From: Allochromatium palmeri
GTDB lineage: Bacteria > Pseudomonadota > Gammaproteobacteria > Chromatiales > Chromatiaceae
Direction: 5' to 3'
DNA length: 64,000 bases
Assembly (NCBI RefSeq): GCF_009720725.1
Contig: NZ_WNKT01000007.1
Coordinates: forward strand, 53,706 to 117,705
Shown: positions 16,977 through 26,627 of the stretch, one piece after another
Layout of the letters: every line of letters starts with the position of its first letter
How positions within the stretch are numbered: position 1 is the first letter of the stretch
The notes under the pieces: model-generated
The model's database searches: none
What the model was told of the DNA's origin: nothing
Seen by the model: only the letters and a program-made list of their open reading frames with translations
Program-made: the position numbers and the translations under genes

Positions 16977-17636
16977 ATGCGTTTGTTACTGGTCGAAGAC
17001 GATCCGGCGCAGATTGTGGCCCTACTGCCGGCGCTGAACGCCGCTGGCTTCGCGGTCGATCAGGCGCAGGACGGCGTGATCGGCGGGCGCCTGGGTGAAC
17101 TCGAACCCTATGACGTCATCGTCCTCGATCTCGGGTTGCCCAAACGTCCTGGCCTGGAGGTTCTGCGACACTGGCGTGCTCGTGGTCTGGCCGTGCCGGT
17201 CCTGATCCTGACCGCGCGCGATGCCTGGCCCGAGCGTGTCGATGGACTCAAGGCCGGTGCCGACGACTATCTGGGCAAACCCTTCCATGTCGAGGAACTG
17301 ATCGCGCGTCTCAATGCCCTGACGCGCCGCGCGGCGGGCAACCTGCGCCCGGAACTCGCCGTCGGCGGTCTGTCGCTCGACGAGGATCTGCAGCGGGTCA
17401 CCCGCTCCGACGGCGAGACACGCGAACTGACCGGAACCGAATTTCGGCTGTTGCGCTATCTGATGCTCAATCCAGGGCGCATCCTGTCGAAGACGCAGCT
17501 CCTGGAGCATGTCTACGACCTTGAGGCCGAGCGTGGCGATAATCTGATCGAGGTCTATGTGCGGCGCCTGCGCGAGAAGATCGGCCGCGATTGCATCCAA
17601 ACTTTGCGCGGACAGGGATATCTGTTGAAGCCATGA
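16977..17636 (+). CDS. OmpR/PhoP-family response regulator
   Basis: A 219-residue DNA-binding regulator: receiver domain with the acidic pair at MRLLLVEDD, phosphorylatable Asp in VIVLDLGLPKRPG, the TARDAWPERVDGLKAGADDY segment and conserved Lys (GKPF), then a winged-helix domain with RNLIEVYVRRLREKIG-like recognition region (here GDNLIEVYVRRLREKIG). The kinase start overlaps its stop (ATGA at 17633). A tandem 11-bp-spaced direct repeat just upstream of the efflux operon at 19016 is a plausible target. Confidence 0.95.
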   Translation: MRLLLVEDDPAQIVALLPALNAAGFAVDQAQDGVIGGRLGELEPYDVIVLDLGLPKRPGLEVLRHWRARGLAVPVLILTARDAWPERVDGLKAGADDYLGKPFHVEELIARLNALTRRAAGNLRPELAVGGLSLDEDLQRVTRSDGETRELTGTEFRLLRYLMLNPGRILSKTQLLEHVYDLEAERGDNLIEVYVRRLREKIGRDCIQTLRGQGYLLKP

Positions 17637-18985
17637 CATCACTGGAAGGTCGGCTCCATCTGGGACTGGCGCTCAGCCTGGCGCTACTGATCGGCGGCGC
17701 CTGGTGGCTCGGACACATGGCCCTGCATCACACCGCCAACGCCTTCGTGCTCTCGCGTCTGGAGCACGACGCGGAGGCCGTGGTCGGTGCGCTCAGGTTC
17801 GATGCGCGCGGTCACCTGCGCCTGGAGTCGCCGCGCCTGACGTCCGTCTACGAGCAACCCTACTCAGGGCATTACTTCGTCATCGCTTCGGCGGCTGGCG
17901 AGCATCTGCGTTCACGTTCACTGTGGGATACGGATCTCGAAATTCAGACGCTGTATCCTGGCGAGACACGACACTGGACGTTATCAGGTCCGGCCGGACA
18001 GCCGCTCGTGGCCTGGGCGGAAGGCTACCGCTTCGGCGAGTACGACCTGGTGGTGGTCTTCGCTGAGGACATCACACTGCTGACGGCCGAATTGCGCCAC
18101 TTCGAGCATCTGTTCGCCGTCATAGCGGTGCTGGGCTTGATGCTGATCCTGCTGATACAGCGCCTCATCGTGCGCCGTGCCTTCGCCAGTCTGCGCCCTA
18201 TCGATCAGGACATCGAGCAGCTCGAGCGTGGACGCATCGTCACCCTGAGCGAGGACGTGCCGCGCGAGATGCAACCATTGGTACGCAAGCTCAACCGTCT
18301 GCTGGTTTTGCTCGGTCAGCGTCTGGAGCGTTCGCGGACGGCCGCGGGCAATCTGTCGCATGCCATCAAGGGGCCACTGGTCCTGCTGCGTCAATATCTG
18401 AATGATCCCAAGCTGGATCTGACGCCTGAGACGCGCGCCGGGCTGCTCGACCAGGTCGAACGTTTGCGCCAGATCGCCGAGCGTCAGCTCAAGCGCGCGC
18501 GTCTGGCCGGGGCGGGCGGTGTGGGTGAATCCTTCGAACCGGCCGCTGAGTTACCCGTGCTCAAGCGCTTGCTTGAACGCATCCATGCCGAGCGGGCACT
18601 GCAGATCGAGCTTGACTACATGATCGACGCACCGCTTGCTCTCGATCGCGAGGACATGCTGGAGTTGCTCGGCAATCTGCTCGACAACGCGTGCAAGTGG
18701 GCGCGCGAGCGCGTGCGCGCCTGTTTGTTCATTGAGGCCGGGACACTGGTGTTGCGGGTCGAGGACGATGGTCCGGGCTGCTCGGAGGAGGCCATCGTCG
18801 ACATCACCGAACGCGGAGTGCGTCTCGATGAGCAGGTCGGCGGGCATGGCCTGGGGCTGGCGATTGTCAAGGAGATTGTCGCCAGCTATCAGGGTATCCT
18901 GGGCTTCGAGCGTGCAGGCGAACTCGGCGGACTGGGGGTGGATGTTCGGTTGCCGCTACAGGACCGGAATCTCGACGGACGCTGA
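17633..18985 (+). CDS. Membrane sensor histidine kinase
   Basis: A 450-residue kinase with two transmembrane segments (about 10-28 and 160-180) around a periplasmic sensor of about 130 residues. The phosphoacceptor box is LSHAIKGPL, a PhoQ-like variant, and the ATPase has LLGNLLDNACKWA (N box) with DDGPGC and GGHGLGLAIV (G boxes). The ATG at 17633 overlaps the regulator stop and directly precedes the first membrane segment. Its position upstream of an RND efflux operon suggests sensing of a metal ion or envelope stress; the ligand cannot be read from sequence. Confidence 0.93.
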   Translation: MTSLEGRLHLGLALSLALLIGGAWWLGHMALHHTANAFVLSRLEHDAEAVVGALRFDARGHLRLESPRLTSVYEQPYSGHYFVIASAAGEHLRSRSLWDTDLEIQTLYPGETRHWTLSGPAGQPLVAWAEGYRFGEYDLVVVFAEDITLLTAELRHFEHLFAVIAVLGLMLILLIQRLIVRRAFASLRPIDQDIEQLERGRIVTLSEDVPREMQPLVRKLNRLLVLLGQRLERSRTAAGNLSHAIKGPLVLLRQYLNDPKLDLTPETRAGLLDQVERLRQIAERQLKRARLAGAGGVGESFEPAAELPVLKRLLERIHAERALQIELDYMIDAPLALDREDMLELLGNLLDNACKWARERVRACLFIEAGTLVLRVEDDGPGCSEEAIVDITERGVRLDEQVGGHGLGLAIVKEIVASYQGILGFERAGELGGLGVDVRLPLQDRNLDGR

Positions 18986-19015
18986 TCGATTCGGTTTCAA
19001 AACCGGATGCGTGGA

Positions 19016-19035
19016 TTCAGTTTGGTTTCAGTTTG
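19016..19035 (+). promoter_or_regulatory. Tandem 11-bp direct repeat, candidate response-regulator site
   Basis: TTCAGTTTG occurs at 19016 and again at 19027, exactly 11 bp apart, 19 bp before the efflux operon. OmpR/PhoP-type regulators bind such head-to-tail repeats as dimers. A related TTCAAAACC lies at 18996. Confidence 0.55.
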
Positions 19036-19053
19036 ACGCTCTAGGATGGCGCC

Positions 19054-20307
19054 ATGTACTCAAATATTCCTCACACTCCAAAGACCGGTCATCGGCGCCG
19101 AGCGCGGCTGATCCTGTTCTGCCTGCTCCTGGGGCCGGCGGCAGCGAGCGCCGGCACGCTGGGCGAGGCGATCGACTCGGCGCTCGACCTGGAGGGCCAG
19201 CGCGCGCGGGTCGGCGCGCTTCGCGACGAGCGCGATGCCATGCATCGTCAGGCCGCCAGTCTGGTCGCCAGTGATCCGGGACTGCGTATGAAGCACCTGA
19301 GCGACCGGCTGACCACCGACGAAGGCGCCTACGACTGGGAGGCCGTGGTCGAGCTACCGCTGTGGATGCCGGGGCAGCGCACGGCACGCCAGGCCGTCGC
19401 CGCCGCGCTCGATGAGCGCGCCGCGACCCTCGATCTGTTCTTACGCTGGGAAATGGCCGGGCGGGTGCGCGAGACAGTCTGGAACGCGCGTCTGGCCCAG
19501 GGGCGGGTCGATCAGGCGGCTCAGGCACTCGCGAATGCGCGTGCCCTGGCGTCGACGGTCGACAAGCGCTTGGCGGCAGGCGATCTGGCGCGCGTCGATG
19601 CCCTGGTCGCTCATCAAGCCGTGCTCGATCGCGAAGCCGAGTACCAAGCGGCGCGGATGGAGGCCGAGGAGGCGCTCGCACGCTATCGTCATCTGACGGG
19701 GCAGGCGGCGCTGCCCGACGACAGCGAGGAAGCGGTGAGCGCGGCTGATCGACTCCCCCCTGACCAGCTTTCGCCCGAGCATCCGCTCATGGCCGAGGCT
19801 GACAGTGCCGTCGGGGTCGCGCGCCGTCAGCGTGATCAGGCGCGCAGTGAGCGTACCGGTCATCCCCTCCTGAGTCTGGGCACCACGGTCATACGGGACG
19901 CGCGCGGCGCCGACCAGACCACGGCGCTTCAGATCGAACTCTCCATCCCCTTCGGACTCGCCAGCCAGGCCGCGCCGACCATCGCCGCCGCCGAGCGTAT
20001 CTATACTGAGCAGGCCAGCGAACGACAGCGTCTGCTCCGTCAGGCCGAGGCCGATCTCATCGCCGCACGTCTCAGCCGGCGCGGCGCCGGCGAAGCCCTT
20101 GCCATCGCCGAGCAGCGTCAGAGGGCCGCGCACGAGGCGTTCACCCTGGTGCGCCGTGCCTTCGAACTCGGTGAAGCCGATCTCACGACCCTGCTGCGCG
20201 CTGAGGACAGCGCCCGCGAGGCCAGCGTCGCGCTGGAATTGCGACGCCTCGAACAGGGGCGCGCCCGTGCCCGACTCAATCAAGCCCTGGGAGTCATTCC
20301 ACAGTGA
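19054..20307 (+). CDS. TolC-like outer-membrane efflux protein of an RND pump
   Basis: A 417-residue outer-membrane channel subunit with signal peptide (cleavage near AAASAG) and long Ala/Arg/Glu-rich helices in two repeats, as in CzcC/CusC-type proteins. Segments such as AQALANARALASTVDKRLAA and RRAFELGEADLTTLLRAED correspond to the coiled-coil barrel. It is first of three tightly linked genes whose stops and starts overlap by one base. It would carry substrate from the periplasmic pump to the outside. Confidence 0.9.
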   Translation: MYSNIPHTPKTGHRRRARLILFCLLLGPAAASAGTLGEAIDSALDLEGQRARVGALRDERDAMHRQAASLVASDPGLRMKHLSDRLTTDEGAYDWEAVVELPLWMPGQRTARQAVAAALDERAATLDLFLRWEMAGRVRETVWNARLAQGRVDQAAQALANARALASTVDKRLAAGDLARVDALVAHQAVLDREAEYQAARMEAEEALARYRHLTGQAALPDDSEEAVSAADRLPPDQLSPEHPLMAEADSAVGVARRQRDQARSERTGHPLLSLGTTVIRDARGADQTTALQIELSIPFGLASQAAPTIAAAERIYTEQASERQRLLRQAEADLIAARLSRRGAGEALAIAEQRQRAAHEAFTLVRRAFELGEADLTTLLRAEDSAREASVALELRRLEQGRARARLNQALGVIPQ

Positions 20308-21416
20308 TGCCGACGACTCGATCCAAGCGGGCGTGGCCCGGTCTTGCGCTCATCCTCATGCTCGTCCCGCTCTCCGGCCAGACGGGCGAGACCATCCCTA
20401 TGAGCGCCGAGCAGCAACAGGCGTTCAAGATCGAATGGGCGACGCCCCAGGTCGCTACCGAACAGCGTTCGCGCCGTTATCCAGCGGCAGTGGTCGTCCC
20501 CAATCCACAACTGTGGGTCGTGGCCGCGCCCTGGAGCGGTGTGCTCGAACGTCTGCATGTCGCCGAGGGCGATGTGGTCAGCACAGGGCAAGTTCTGGCT
20601 GAGTTGCGCAGCCCGGCTCTGATCGAGGCCCAGAGCGCTTATCTGGAGTCGCTGATCCGGCTCGAACTCGCCGAACGCGAACGCGAACGCGATCGCACGC
20701 TCCAGCGCGAAGGTCTCATCGCCGAACGGCGTTCGGTCGAAAGCGAATCCAAATACCGCGAGCAGTCCACGCTGGTCGATTACAAACGTCAGTTGCTCGA
20801 ACTCGCCGGACTCTCAGCCGAAGACATCGCAACCCTGACGCGCACCCGGCGTCTGACCAGCGTGCTGTCGGTGCGCGCCCCGATCGGCGGCGTGGTCCTG
20901 GAACAATTGGTGAATACCGGGCAGTCGGTCGATAGTGCCACCGCGCTCTATCGTCTCGGCGATCTCGATCCGCTGTGGCTGGAGATCCATGTCCCGGCCG
21001 ATCAACTTGCCGACCTCCGGGTGGGCACGCCAGTGTGGCCGACGGTCTTGCCAGACACAGCGGGACATCTCATCACCATCGGGCAATGGGTCAATGAGCG
21101 CGATCAGGGCGTGGTGGTCCGTGCCGAGATCCATGATCCGAGCGGTCGACTGCGTCCGGGGCAGTTCGTGGAGGTGCAGTTGTCGACCGAGGCCGAGGCG
21201 GCGAGCTGGCGGCTGCCCGCCAGCGCCCTGGTGCGTCAGGAGGCCGGGGTGTATGTGTTCGTCGCGCGTCCTGGCGGTTTCGAGGCGCTGCCCGTAACCC
21301 TGATCGCCCGCGAGGAACAGGACGCCGTGGTGAGCGCGGTGACGTTGCAGGCCGAGGATCGCGTGGCCGTCAGCGGCGTGGTGGCACTCAAGGCCGCCTG
21401 GCTGGGGGGCGAGTGA
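20307..21416 (+). CDS. RND efflux periplasmic adaptor (CusB/CzcB-like)
   Basis: A 369-residue membrane-fusion protein with signal peptide (near SGQTGETIPM). Its barrel-sandwich halves are seen in PWSGVLERLHVAEGDVVSTG and APIGGVVLEQLVNTGQSVD, flanking an alpha-hairpin rich in Glu/Arg repeats. The ATG at 20307 shares its first base with the stop of the TolC-like gene. The adaptor links the inner-membrane transporter to the outer channel and, in metal pumps, can bind metal. No obvious Met- or His-rich N-terminus indicates a particular metal. Confidence 0.9.
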   Translation: MPTTRSKRAWPGLALILMLVPLSGQTGETIPMSAEQQQAFKIEWATPQVATEQRSRRYPAAVVVPNPQLWVVAAPWSGVLERLHVAEGDVVSTGQVLAELRSPALIEAQSAYLESLIRLELAERERERDRTLQREGLIAERRSVESESKYREQSTLVDYKRQLLELAGLSAEDIATLTRTRRLTSVLSVRAPIGGVVLEQLVNTGQSVDSATALYRLGDLDPLWLEIHVPADQLADLRVGTPVWPTVLPDTAGHLITIGQWVNERDQGVVVRAEIHDPSGRLRPGQFVEVQLSTEAEAASWRLPASALVRQEAGVYVFVARPGGFEALPVTLIAREEQDAVVSAVTLQAEDRVAVSGVVALKAAWLGGE

Positions 21417-24400
21417 TGCTTGCGCGTCTGATTCAGTTCGCACTGACCCAGCGGCTGCTGATGCTGCTGGTCGTGGCGCTGCTCATCGGCGGCGGCTGGC
21501 GCGCTGTTCAGCTCACGCCCATCGATGCCTTTCCCGATGTCTCGACCACCCAGGTCAAGATCATCGTCAAGGCGCCCGGCATGACACCCGAGGAAGTCGC
21601 CGCGCGTATCACCAGTCTGATCGAAGTCGAAATGCTGGGTCTGCCGCGTCAGACCATGCTGCGCTCGATCGCTAAGTACGCACTCACCGATATCACCATC
21701 GATTTTGCCGAAGGCACCGACATCGTCTGGGCACGTCAGCAGGTCGCTGAGCGGCTCAACAGTGTCTGGGGCAATCTGCCTGAGGGCATCGAAGGCGGGA
21801 TTGCGCCCATGACCACCCCGCTGGGTGAGATGTTCATGTTCAGCATCGAGGGCGGTTTACTCAGTCTCGCCGAGCGACGCGATCTGCTCGACTGGACCAT
21901 TCGTCCCGCTTTGCGGTCAGTGCCCGGCGTGGCTGACGTCAACGCGCTCGGTGGTTTCGTAACCAGCTTCGAGGTGGTGCCGGACAATGCCCGCCTGGCG
22001 GTACGTGGTATCAGTCTGGAGCAGTTGCGCGCGGCCATCGCGGCCAACAATCGCAACGACGGTGCTGGTCGGCTCGACGAGGGCGAGGAAGTCTTGCTGG
22101 TGCGCAGTGCCGGCGCCATCCAGACGCTCGACGATCTGGGCGCGATCGTGGTCGGCGGCGACACACGTCAGCCGGTGCGCGTGGCCGATGTCGCTGAGGT
22201 CCGGCTCTCGGCCCTGACCCGTTATGGCGCCGTGACCCGCAATGGTCAGGGCGAAACGGTCCAGGCACTGGTGCTGGCGCTGCGCGGCGCCAATGCGCGC
22301 GCCCTGGTCGACGGCATCCAATCCAAGCTCGACGAACTGGCACCCAGCCTGCCCGAGGGCGTCACGATCGATGTCTTCTACAACCGTGGCGTACTGGTCG
22401 AGCGCGCGGTCCATACCGTCTCCAAGGCGCTGATCGAGGCCACGATCCTGGTTATCGTGCTGCTGGTGCTTTTTCTCGGCGATGCGCGCGCGGCCCTGAC
22501 CGTGGCCTTGATTCTGCCGCTGGCCGCACTGGCGACCTTCATCCTGATGCACCAGTTCGGACTCTCGGCCAATCTGATGTCGCTCGGCGGGCTGGCGATC
22601 GCCATCGGTATGCTGGTCGATGCCGCCGTGGTGGTGGTCGAGAACGTGGTCACTCAGCTCAGTCAGGGCTCGGCGGGGCGGCGATTGCCGCGCCTGCATC
22701 TGATCTATCGCGCCACGCGCGAGGTGGCGGTGCCGGTATCCTCGGGCATCCTGATCATCATCATCGTCTTTCTGCCGCTGCTGACGCTCCAGGGTCTGGA
22801 GGGCAAGCTGTTCGTGCCGGTAGCGCTGACCATCGTCTTCGCGCTCGCTAGCGCACTGCTGCTCTCGCTGACCATCATCCCGGTGCTGGCCTCCTATCTG
22901 CTCAAGGCCGGACACGGTGAGCACGAACCCTGGCTGCCGCGGATGCTCGGGCGCCTCTATGTGCCGGTTCTGACCACAGCGCTGCGTCATTCGCGCTGGG
23001 TGATTGGCGCGGCCATCCTGCTGCTGGTGGTCGCCGGCTATGTCTATACCCTGATCGGCAAGGCTTTCATGCCGACCCTCGACGAGGGCAATATGATCGT
23101 GCAGCTCGAAAAGTTGCCCTCGATCACCCTGGCCGAGTCGATCGCCATCGACCAGCGTGTCCAGCGCGCGCTGCTCGACGCGGTGCCTGAGATCGAATCC
23201 ATCATTGCCCGCACCGGCTCGGACGAGCTGGGCCTCGACCCCATGGGACTCAATCAGACCGACAGCTTCCTCGTCCTCAAGCCGATGGAGGAATGGCAGG
23301 TGCCGGACAAGGAGGCGCTGGTCGAGTCGATCCGCCGGGTGCTCGAACGCTTCCCCGGTGTCGAGTACGCCTTCACCCAGCCGATCGAGATGCGGGTCTC
23401 GGAGATGCTCACCGGCGTGCGGGGTGATCTGGCGGTCAAAATCTTCGGTCCGGATCCGGCACGGCTCGACCAACTTGCCGAGTCCGTAGTTGGCGTGCTC
23501 CAGGACATCGAGGGCGCTCGGGACGTCTATACGCCGCGTAACGCCGGCGCTCAATATCTGAATCTGGTCGTCGATCGTCTGGAGACCGGACGGCTCGGCA
23601 TCGACGCCGATACGCTTGCGGGTGCGCTGCGCGCCCAGGTCGAGGGTATCACGGTCGGCACCGTTTATCTGGAGGGCAAGCGGCGACCGGTCGTGATTCG
23701 TGGTCCCGAAGATCTGCGCCAGTCACCGACGCGCTTCGCTGGTCTGCGCGTGACTCCGCCCGAGGGCGGTTCGGTCCCGCTGACCAATCTGGCTCGACTC
23801 GAGCGCGTCGAGGGTCCGGTCGCCCTGACCCGCGAACGGGGCAACAACCTGGCGGTGGCCATCGCCAATGTCGAGGGACGCGACCTGGTCGGCTTCGTTG
23901 AGCAGGCGCGGCGCACCGTGACCGAGCAGGTCGAGCTGCCGCCCGGCTACTGGCTCGAATGGGGCGGCGAGTTCGAGAACCAGCAACGCGCCGCCGCGCG
24001 TCTGGCGTTGGTGGTGCCGATCGCACTGGGGCTGATCTTTTTGGTGCTGTTTTCGACCTTCGGCTCAGTCAGTCAAGCGCTGCTGGTGCTCTCGAACGTG
24101 CCCTTCGCGCTCATCGGCGGGGTCTTCGCGCTCGCCCTCACCGGGGAATATCTCTCGGTGCCGGCCTCGGTCGGTTTCATCGCCCTGCTTGGTATAGCCG
24201 TGCTCAACGGCGTGGTGATGCTGACCTATTTCAATCAACTGCGTGCACTCGGGCGGCCGATGGAGGTGGTGGTGGTCGAGGGCGCGCGGCGGCGTCTGCG
24301 TCCGGTGCTGATGACGGCCAATATTGCCGCCTTCGGACTCGTACCCCTGTTGTTCGCCACCGGCCCCGGCTCCGAGATCCAGCGTCCGCTGGCCATCGTG

Positions 24401-24562
24401 GTCATCGGCGGTCTGCTCAGCGCGACCCTGCTGACCCTGATCCTGTTGCCCATCCTCTATCGGCGTTTCGGTGATCGGCGGCGCGTGAAGCGCGTCTCCG
24501 CGCGGCCCGTCTCAGAGCAAGGGGCTACGGCCACCCAGCCAGGAGCCATCGATCATGTCTGA
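21416..24562 (+). CDS. Heavy-metal efflux RND transporter (CusA/CzcA family)
   Basis: A 1048-residue proton-driven inner-membrane pump with 12 predicted membrane segments and two large periplasmic loops. Family marks are IDAFPDVSTTQVKI near the N-terminus and the TM4 segment SLGGLAIAIGMLVDAAVVVVEN, with its essential Asp and Glu, which is closer to CusA than to CzcA in spacing. It ends in a cytoplasmic tail. Start ATG 21416 overlaps the adaptor stop by one base and its end overlaps the DUF3240 gene by 8 bp. The metal is unassigned. Confidence 0.95.
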   Translation: MLARLIQFALTQRLLMLLVVALLIGGGWRAVQLTPIDAFPDVSTTQVKIIVKAPGMTPEEVAARITSLIEVEMLGLPRQTMLRSIAKYALTDITIDFAEGTDIVWARQQVAERLNSVWGNLPEGIEGGIAPMTTPLGEMFMFSIEGGLLSLAERRDLLDWTIRPALRSVPGVADVNALGGFVTSFEVVPDNARLAVRGISLEQLRAAIAANNRNDGAGRLDEGEEVLLVRSAGAIQTLDDLGAIVVGGDTRQPVRVADVAEVRLSALTRYGAVTRNGQGETVQALVLALRGANARALVDGIQSKLDELAPSLPEGVTIDVFYNRGVLVERAVHTVSKALIEATILVIVLLVLFLGDARAALTVALILPLAALATFILMHQFGLSANLMSLGGLAIAIGMLVDAAVVVVENVVTQLSQGSAGRRLPRLHLIYRATREVAVPVSSGILIIIIVFLPLLTLQGLEGKLFVPVALTIVFALASALLLSLTIIPVLASYLLKAGHGEHEPWLPRMLGRLYVPVLTTALRHSRWVIGAAILLLVVAGYVYTLIGKAFMPTLDEGNMIVQLEKLPSITLAESIAIDQRVQRALLDAVPEIESIIARTGSDELGLDPMGLNQTDSFLVLKPMEEWQVPDKEALVESIRRVLERFPGVEYAFTQPIEMRVSEMLTGVRGDLAVKIFGPDPARLDQLAESVVGVLQDIEGARDVYTPRNAGAQYLNLVVDRLETGRLGIDADTLAGALRAQVEGITVGTVYLEGKRRPVVIRGPEDLRQSPTRFAGLRVTPPEGGSVPLTNLARLERVEGPVALTRERGNNLAVAIANVEGRDLVGFVEQARRTVTEQVELPPGYWLEWGGEFENQQRAAARLALVVPIALGLIFLVLFSTFGSVSQALLVLSNVPFALIGGVFALALTGEYLSVPASVGFIALLGIAVLNGVVMLTYFNQLRALGRPMEVVVVEGARRRLRPVLMTANIAAFGLVPLLFATGPGSEIQRPLAIVVIGGLLSATLLTLILLPILYRRFGDRRRVKRVSARPVSEQGATATQPGAIDHV

Positions 24563-24860
24563 CTCGCTGCTCAACCTGATCGTCCCGCCGCACACCGAGG
24601 ATCTGCTGGCCGAATGGCTGCTCGAACGCGAGGACGTGCCCGGATTTACGAGCCTGCCGGTGTCCGGTCATGGTTCCTCGGAGTCATCGATGAGTCTCGC
24701 CGAACAGGTCGCGGGGCGCAGTCGGCGCGTGCTGTTCATGATCCATCTGCCGCTGCCGGTCGCCGAGACGCTGCTGGCGGCGCTGGCCGAAGAATTCCGG
24801 GGTGGTGATCTGCATTACTGGTTGGTTCCAGCCTTGAAGGCAGGCCGAATCAACACCTGA
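24555..24860 (+). CDS. DUF3240 family protein
   Basis: A 101-residue soluble protein of the DUF3240 family, which commonly accompanies metal RND pumps. It begins with LLNLIVPPHTEDLLAEWLLE, has FTSLPVSGHGSSE in the middle and ends LHYWLVPALKAGRI. The fold is likely PII-like (ferredoxin-like), which would suit ligand sensing, but that is inference. It is translationally coupled to the RND gene. Confidence 0.85.
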   Translation: MSDSLLNLIVPPHTEDLLAEWLLEREDVPGFTSLPVSGHGSSESSMSLAEQVAGRSRRVLFMIHLPLPVAETLLAALAEEFRGGDLHYWLVPALKAGRINT

Positions 24861-24914
24861 TGCGGCGCTCGATGCCGACTCCGGCCCATCGACGACGAAT
24901 GGAGGGCAAGACCC

Positions 24915-25316
24915 ATGCGTTTGAATATTCAATCGATCACGGCAGGCCCGCTGGCCTTGGCCTGGCTGCTCATGGCCACGCCCCTGGAGGCGGCGAATCC
25001 GAACGCGCCACTGAGCGTCGAACGCCAGTCTTCGAGCCGCTTCGATGTTGGTTTCGTTCAGGCCAAACCCAATGCCGCTGAATCCAGCTTGACCGTGCGC
25101 GGGACGGTCAGACCACGGATTCCGGCGCGCGGCGCCATTCCAGGACAGGTGCATATCACGGTGCTGGATGCCGATGGGTACGCGCTGGCCGAAACCGATG
25201 CCAGCCTGATGCGTCGCAACCGCCAGGCCCAATCAGCGCACTTTCATGCACAACTTGCCGTCGATCCTCCAGCCGGAAGCCGGGTGCGCGTCGAGCATCG
25301 ACTCACACGGCCTTGA
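24915..25316 (+). CDS. Exported hypothetical protein of efflux cluster
   Basis: A 133-residue protein with a signal peptide (cleavage near LEAANP) and a beta-rich mature part (LTVRGTVRPRIPARGAIPGQ, VHITVLDADGYALAE). It is 54 bp after the DUF3240 gene and precedes a diheme peroxidase-like gene. I do not recognise the family. An immunoglobulin-like beta-sandwich is plausible. Possibly a periplasmic accessory factor of the pump. Confidence 0.7.
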   Translation: MRLNIQSITAGPLALAWLLMATPLEAANPNAPLSVERQSSSRFDVGFVQAKPNAAESSLTVRGTVRPRIPARGAIPGQVHITVLDADGYALAETDASLMRRNRQAQSAHFHAQLAVDPPAGSRVRVEHRLTRP

Positions 25317-25379
25317 GTCACCCTGGTCAGGAGCCATCTTGAAGCCTGATATCCATGCATGATGATTGATGAGGACGAC

Positions 25380-26612
25380 ATGCGAGATCGAGACCGGAAA
25401 ACGCTGATGTACGCTGTGACGTTAACCGCCGCGCTCCTGGCCGCTGTGCCGATGGCGCAGGCCGACGCGGAGCTGGTGGCGCTCGGCAAGGCACTGTTCT
25501 TCGACGCCACACTCTCTGAGCCGCCCGGACAATCCTGTGCGAGCTGTCATGCCCCAATCGCCGGCTGGACCAGCCCGGACAGTGCGGTCAATGCCTCCGG
25601 CGGCGTGCATGAAGGCGCGGTCGCCGGACGCTTCGGCAACCGCCGTCCACTGATGGCGGCTTACGCGAGCTTCAGTCCGCCGCTGTATCTGGATAACGAG
25701 GAAGACCACTTCGTCGGCGGCAACTTCTGGGACGGTCGCGCCACTGGTTGGCTGCTCGGTCATCCGGCAGCCGAGCAGGCACAGGGGCCGTTCCTCAATC
25801 CGGTCGAGCAGAATCTGACAGATGATGCCGAACTCGTGCGGCGTGTCTGTGCCGGTTCCGCCAGCGGCGCGTTGCGTGCTTGGTTCGGCGAGTCAGTGTG
25901 CGCCAATCCAACCGATGGCTTCAATGCCATTGCCCAGGCGCTCCTGGCTTTCGAGACCTCGTCCGAGATGAACGCCTTCAGTTCCAAGTACGACTACTAT
26001 CTCAAGGATCCGCAACGCTATCCGCTCACCGAGCAGGAACAGCTCGGTCTGGTGCTCTTCGAGCGCGAGGACAAGGGCAACTGTGCCGCCTGTCATCCAC
26101 ACACCCCCGGCCCCAATGGCGAGCCGCCGCTCTTCACCGATTTCACCTATGACAATCTCGGCGTTGGGCGCAACCCGGCCAACCCCTGGTATCAGCAGCG
26201 CGAGCGCAATCCAGAAGGCACGGCCTGGCGTGATCCAGGACTTGGCGGTTTCCTCAAGACGGTGCCGCGCTTCGCCGATCGCGCCGAGGAAAACCTGGGC
26301 AAGTTCAAGGTGCCCAGTCTGCGCAATGCCGATCTTCGACCCTCTGAAGGCTTCGCCAAGAGTTACATGCACAACGGCGCTCACAAGAGTCTGGAAGAGG
26401 TGGTCCACTTCTACAACACCCGCGACACCAAGCCGGTCTGCGAGCGGATCGACGCACCCGAGCCGGGTCGCAACTGCTGGCCCGAGACTGAGATCGCCGC
26501 TAACGTCAACACCGATGAGCTCGGCAATCTGGGACTGAGCGCCGAGGAGGAGGCCGCCATCGTCGCCTTCATGCGCACGCTCAACGACGGCTGGACTCCG
26601 CCGAAGGATTGA
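25380..26612 (+). CDS. Diheme cytochrome c peroxidase / MauG-like protein
   Basis: A 410-residue periplasmic diheme protein. After a signal peptide (VPMAQADAE) come two CxxCH heme sites, SCASCHAPIAGW and NCAACHPHTPGPNGE. The CCP/MauG features FFDATLSEP, NRRPLMAAYASFSPPLYLD and KVPSLRNADLRPSEG are also present. The ATG at 25380 is chosen because GAGGACGAC precedes it; an ATG seven codons earlier is possible. It could reduce peroxide or oxidise a protein partner. Its place directly after a metal efflux operon and before other cytochromes suggests a linked periplasmic redox role. Confidence 0.88.
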   Translation: MRDRDRKTLMYAVTLTAALLAAVPMAQADAELVALGKALFFDATLSEPPGQSCASCHAPIAGWTSPDSAVNASGGVHEGAVAGRFGNRRPLMAAYASFSPPLYLDNEEDHFVGGNFWDGRATGWLLGHPAAEQAQGPFLNPVEQNLTDDAELVRRVCAGSASGALRAWFGESVCANPTDGFNAIAQALLAFETSSEMNAFSSKYDYYLKDPQRYPLTEQEQLGLVLFEREDKGNCAACHPHTPGPNGEPPLFTDFTYDNLGVGRNPANPWYQQRERNPEGTAWRDPGLGGFLKTVPRFADRAEENLGKFKVPSLRNADLRPSEGFAKSYMHNGAHKSLEEVVHFYNTRDTKPVCERIDAPEPGRNCWPETEIAANVNTDELGNLGLSAEEEAAIVAFMRTLNDGWTPPKD

Positions 26613-26627
26613 GCCGCTGGCCGCCGG

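Noticed and set aside
21917..23554. 545-codon minus-strand frame in the RND transporter gene
   Set aside because: Antisense to a strongly conserved coding sequence; such long shadow frames are common in high-GC DNA.
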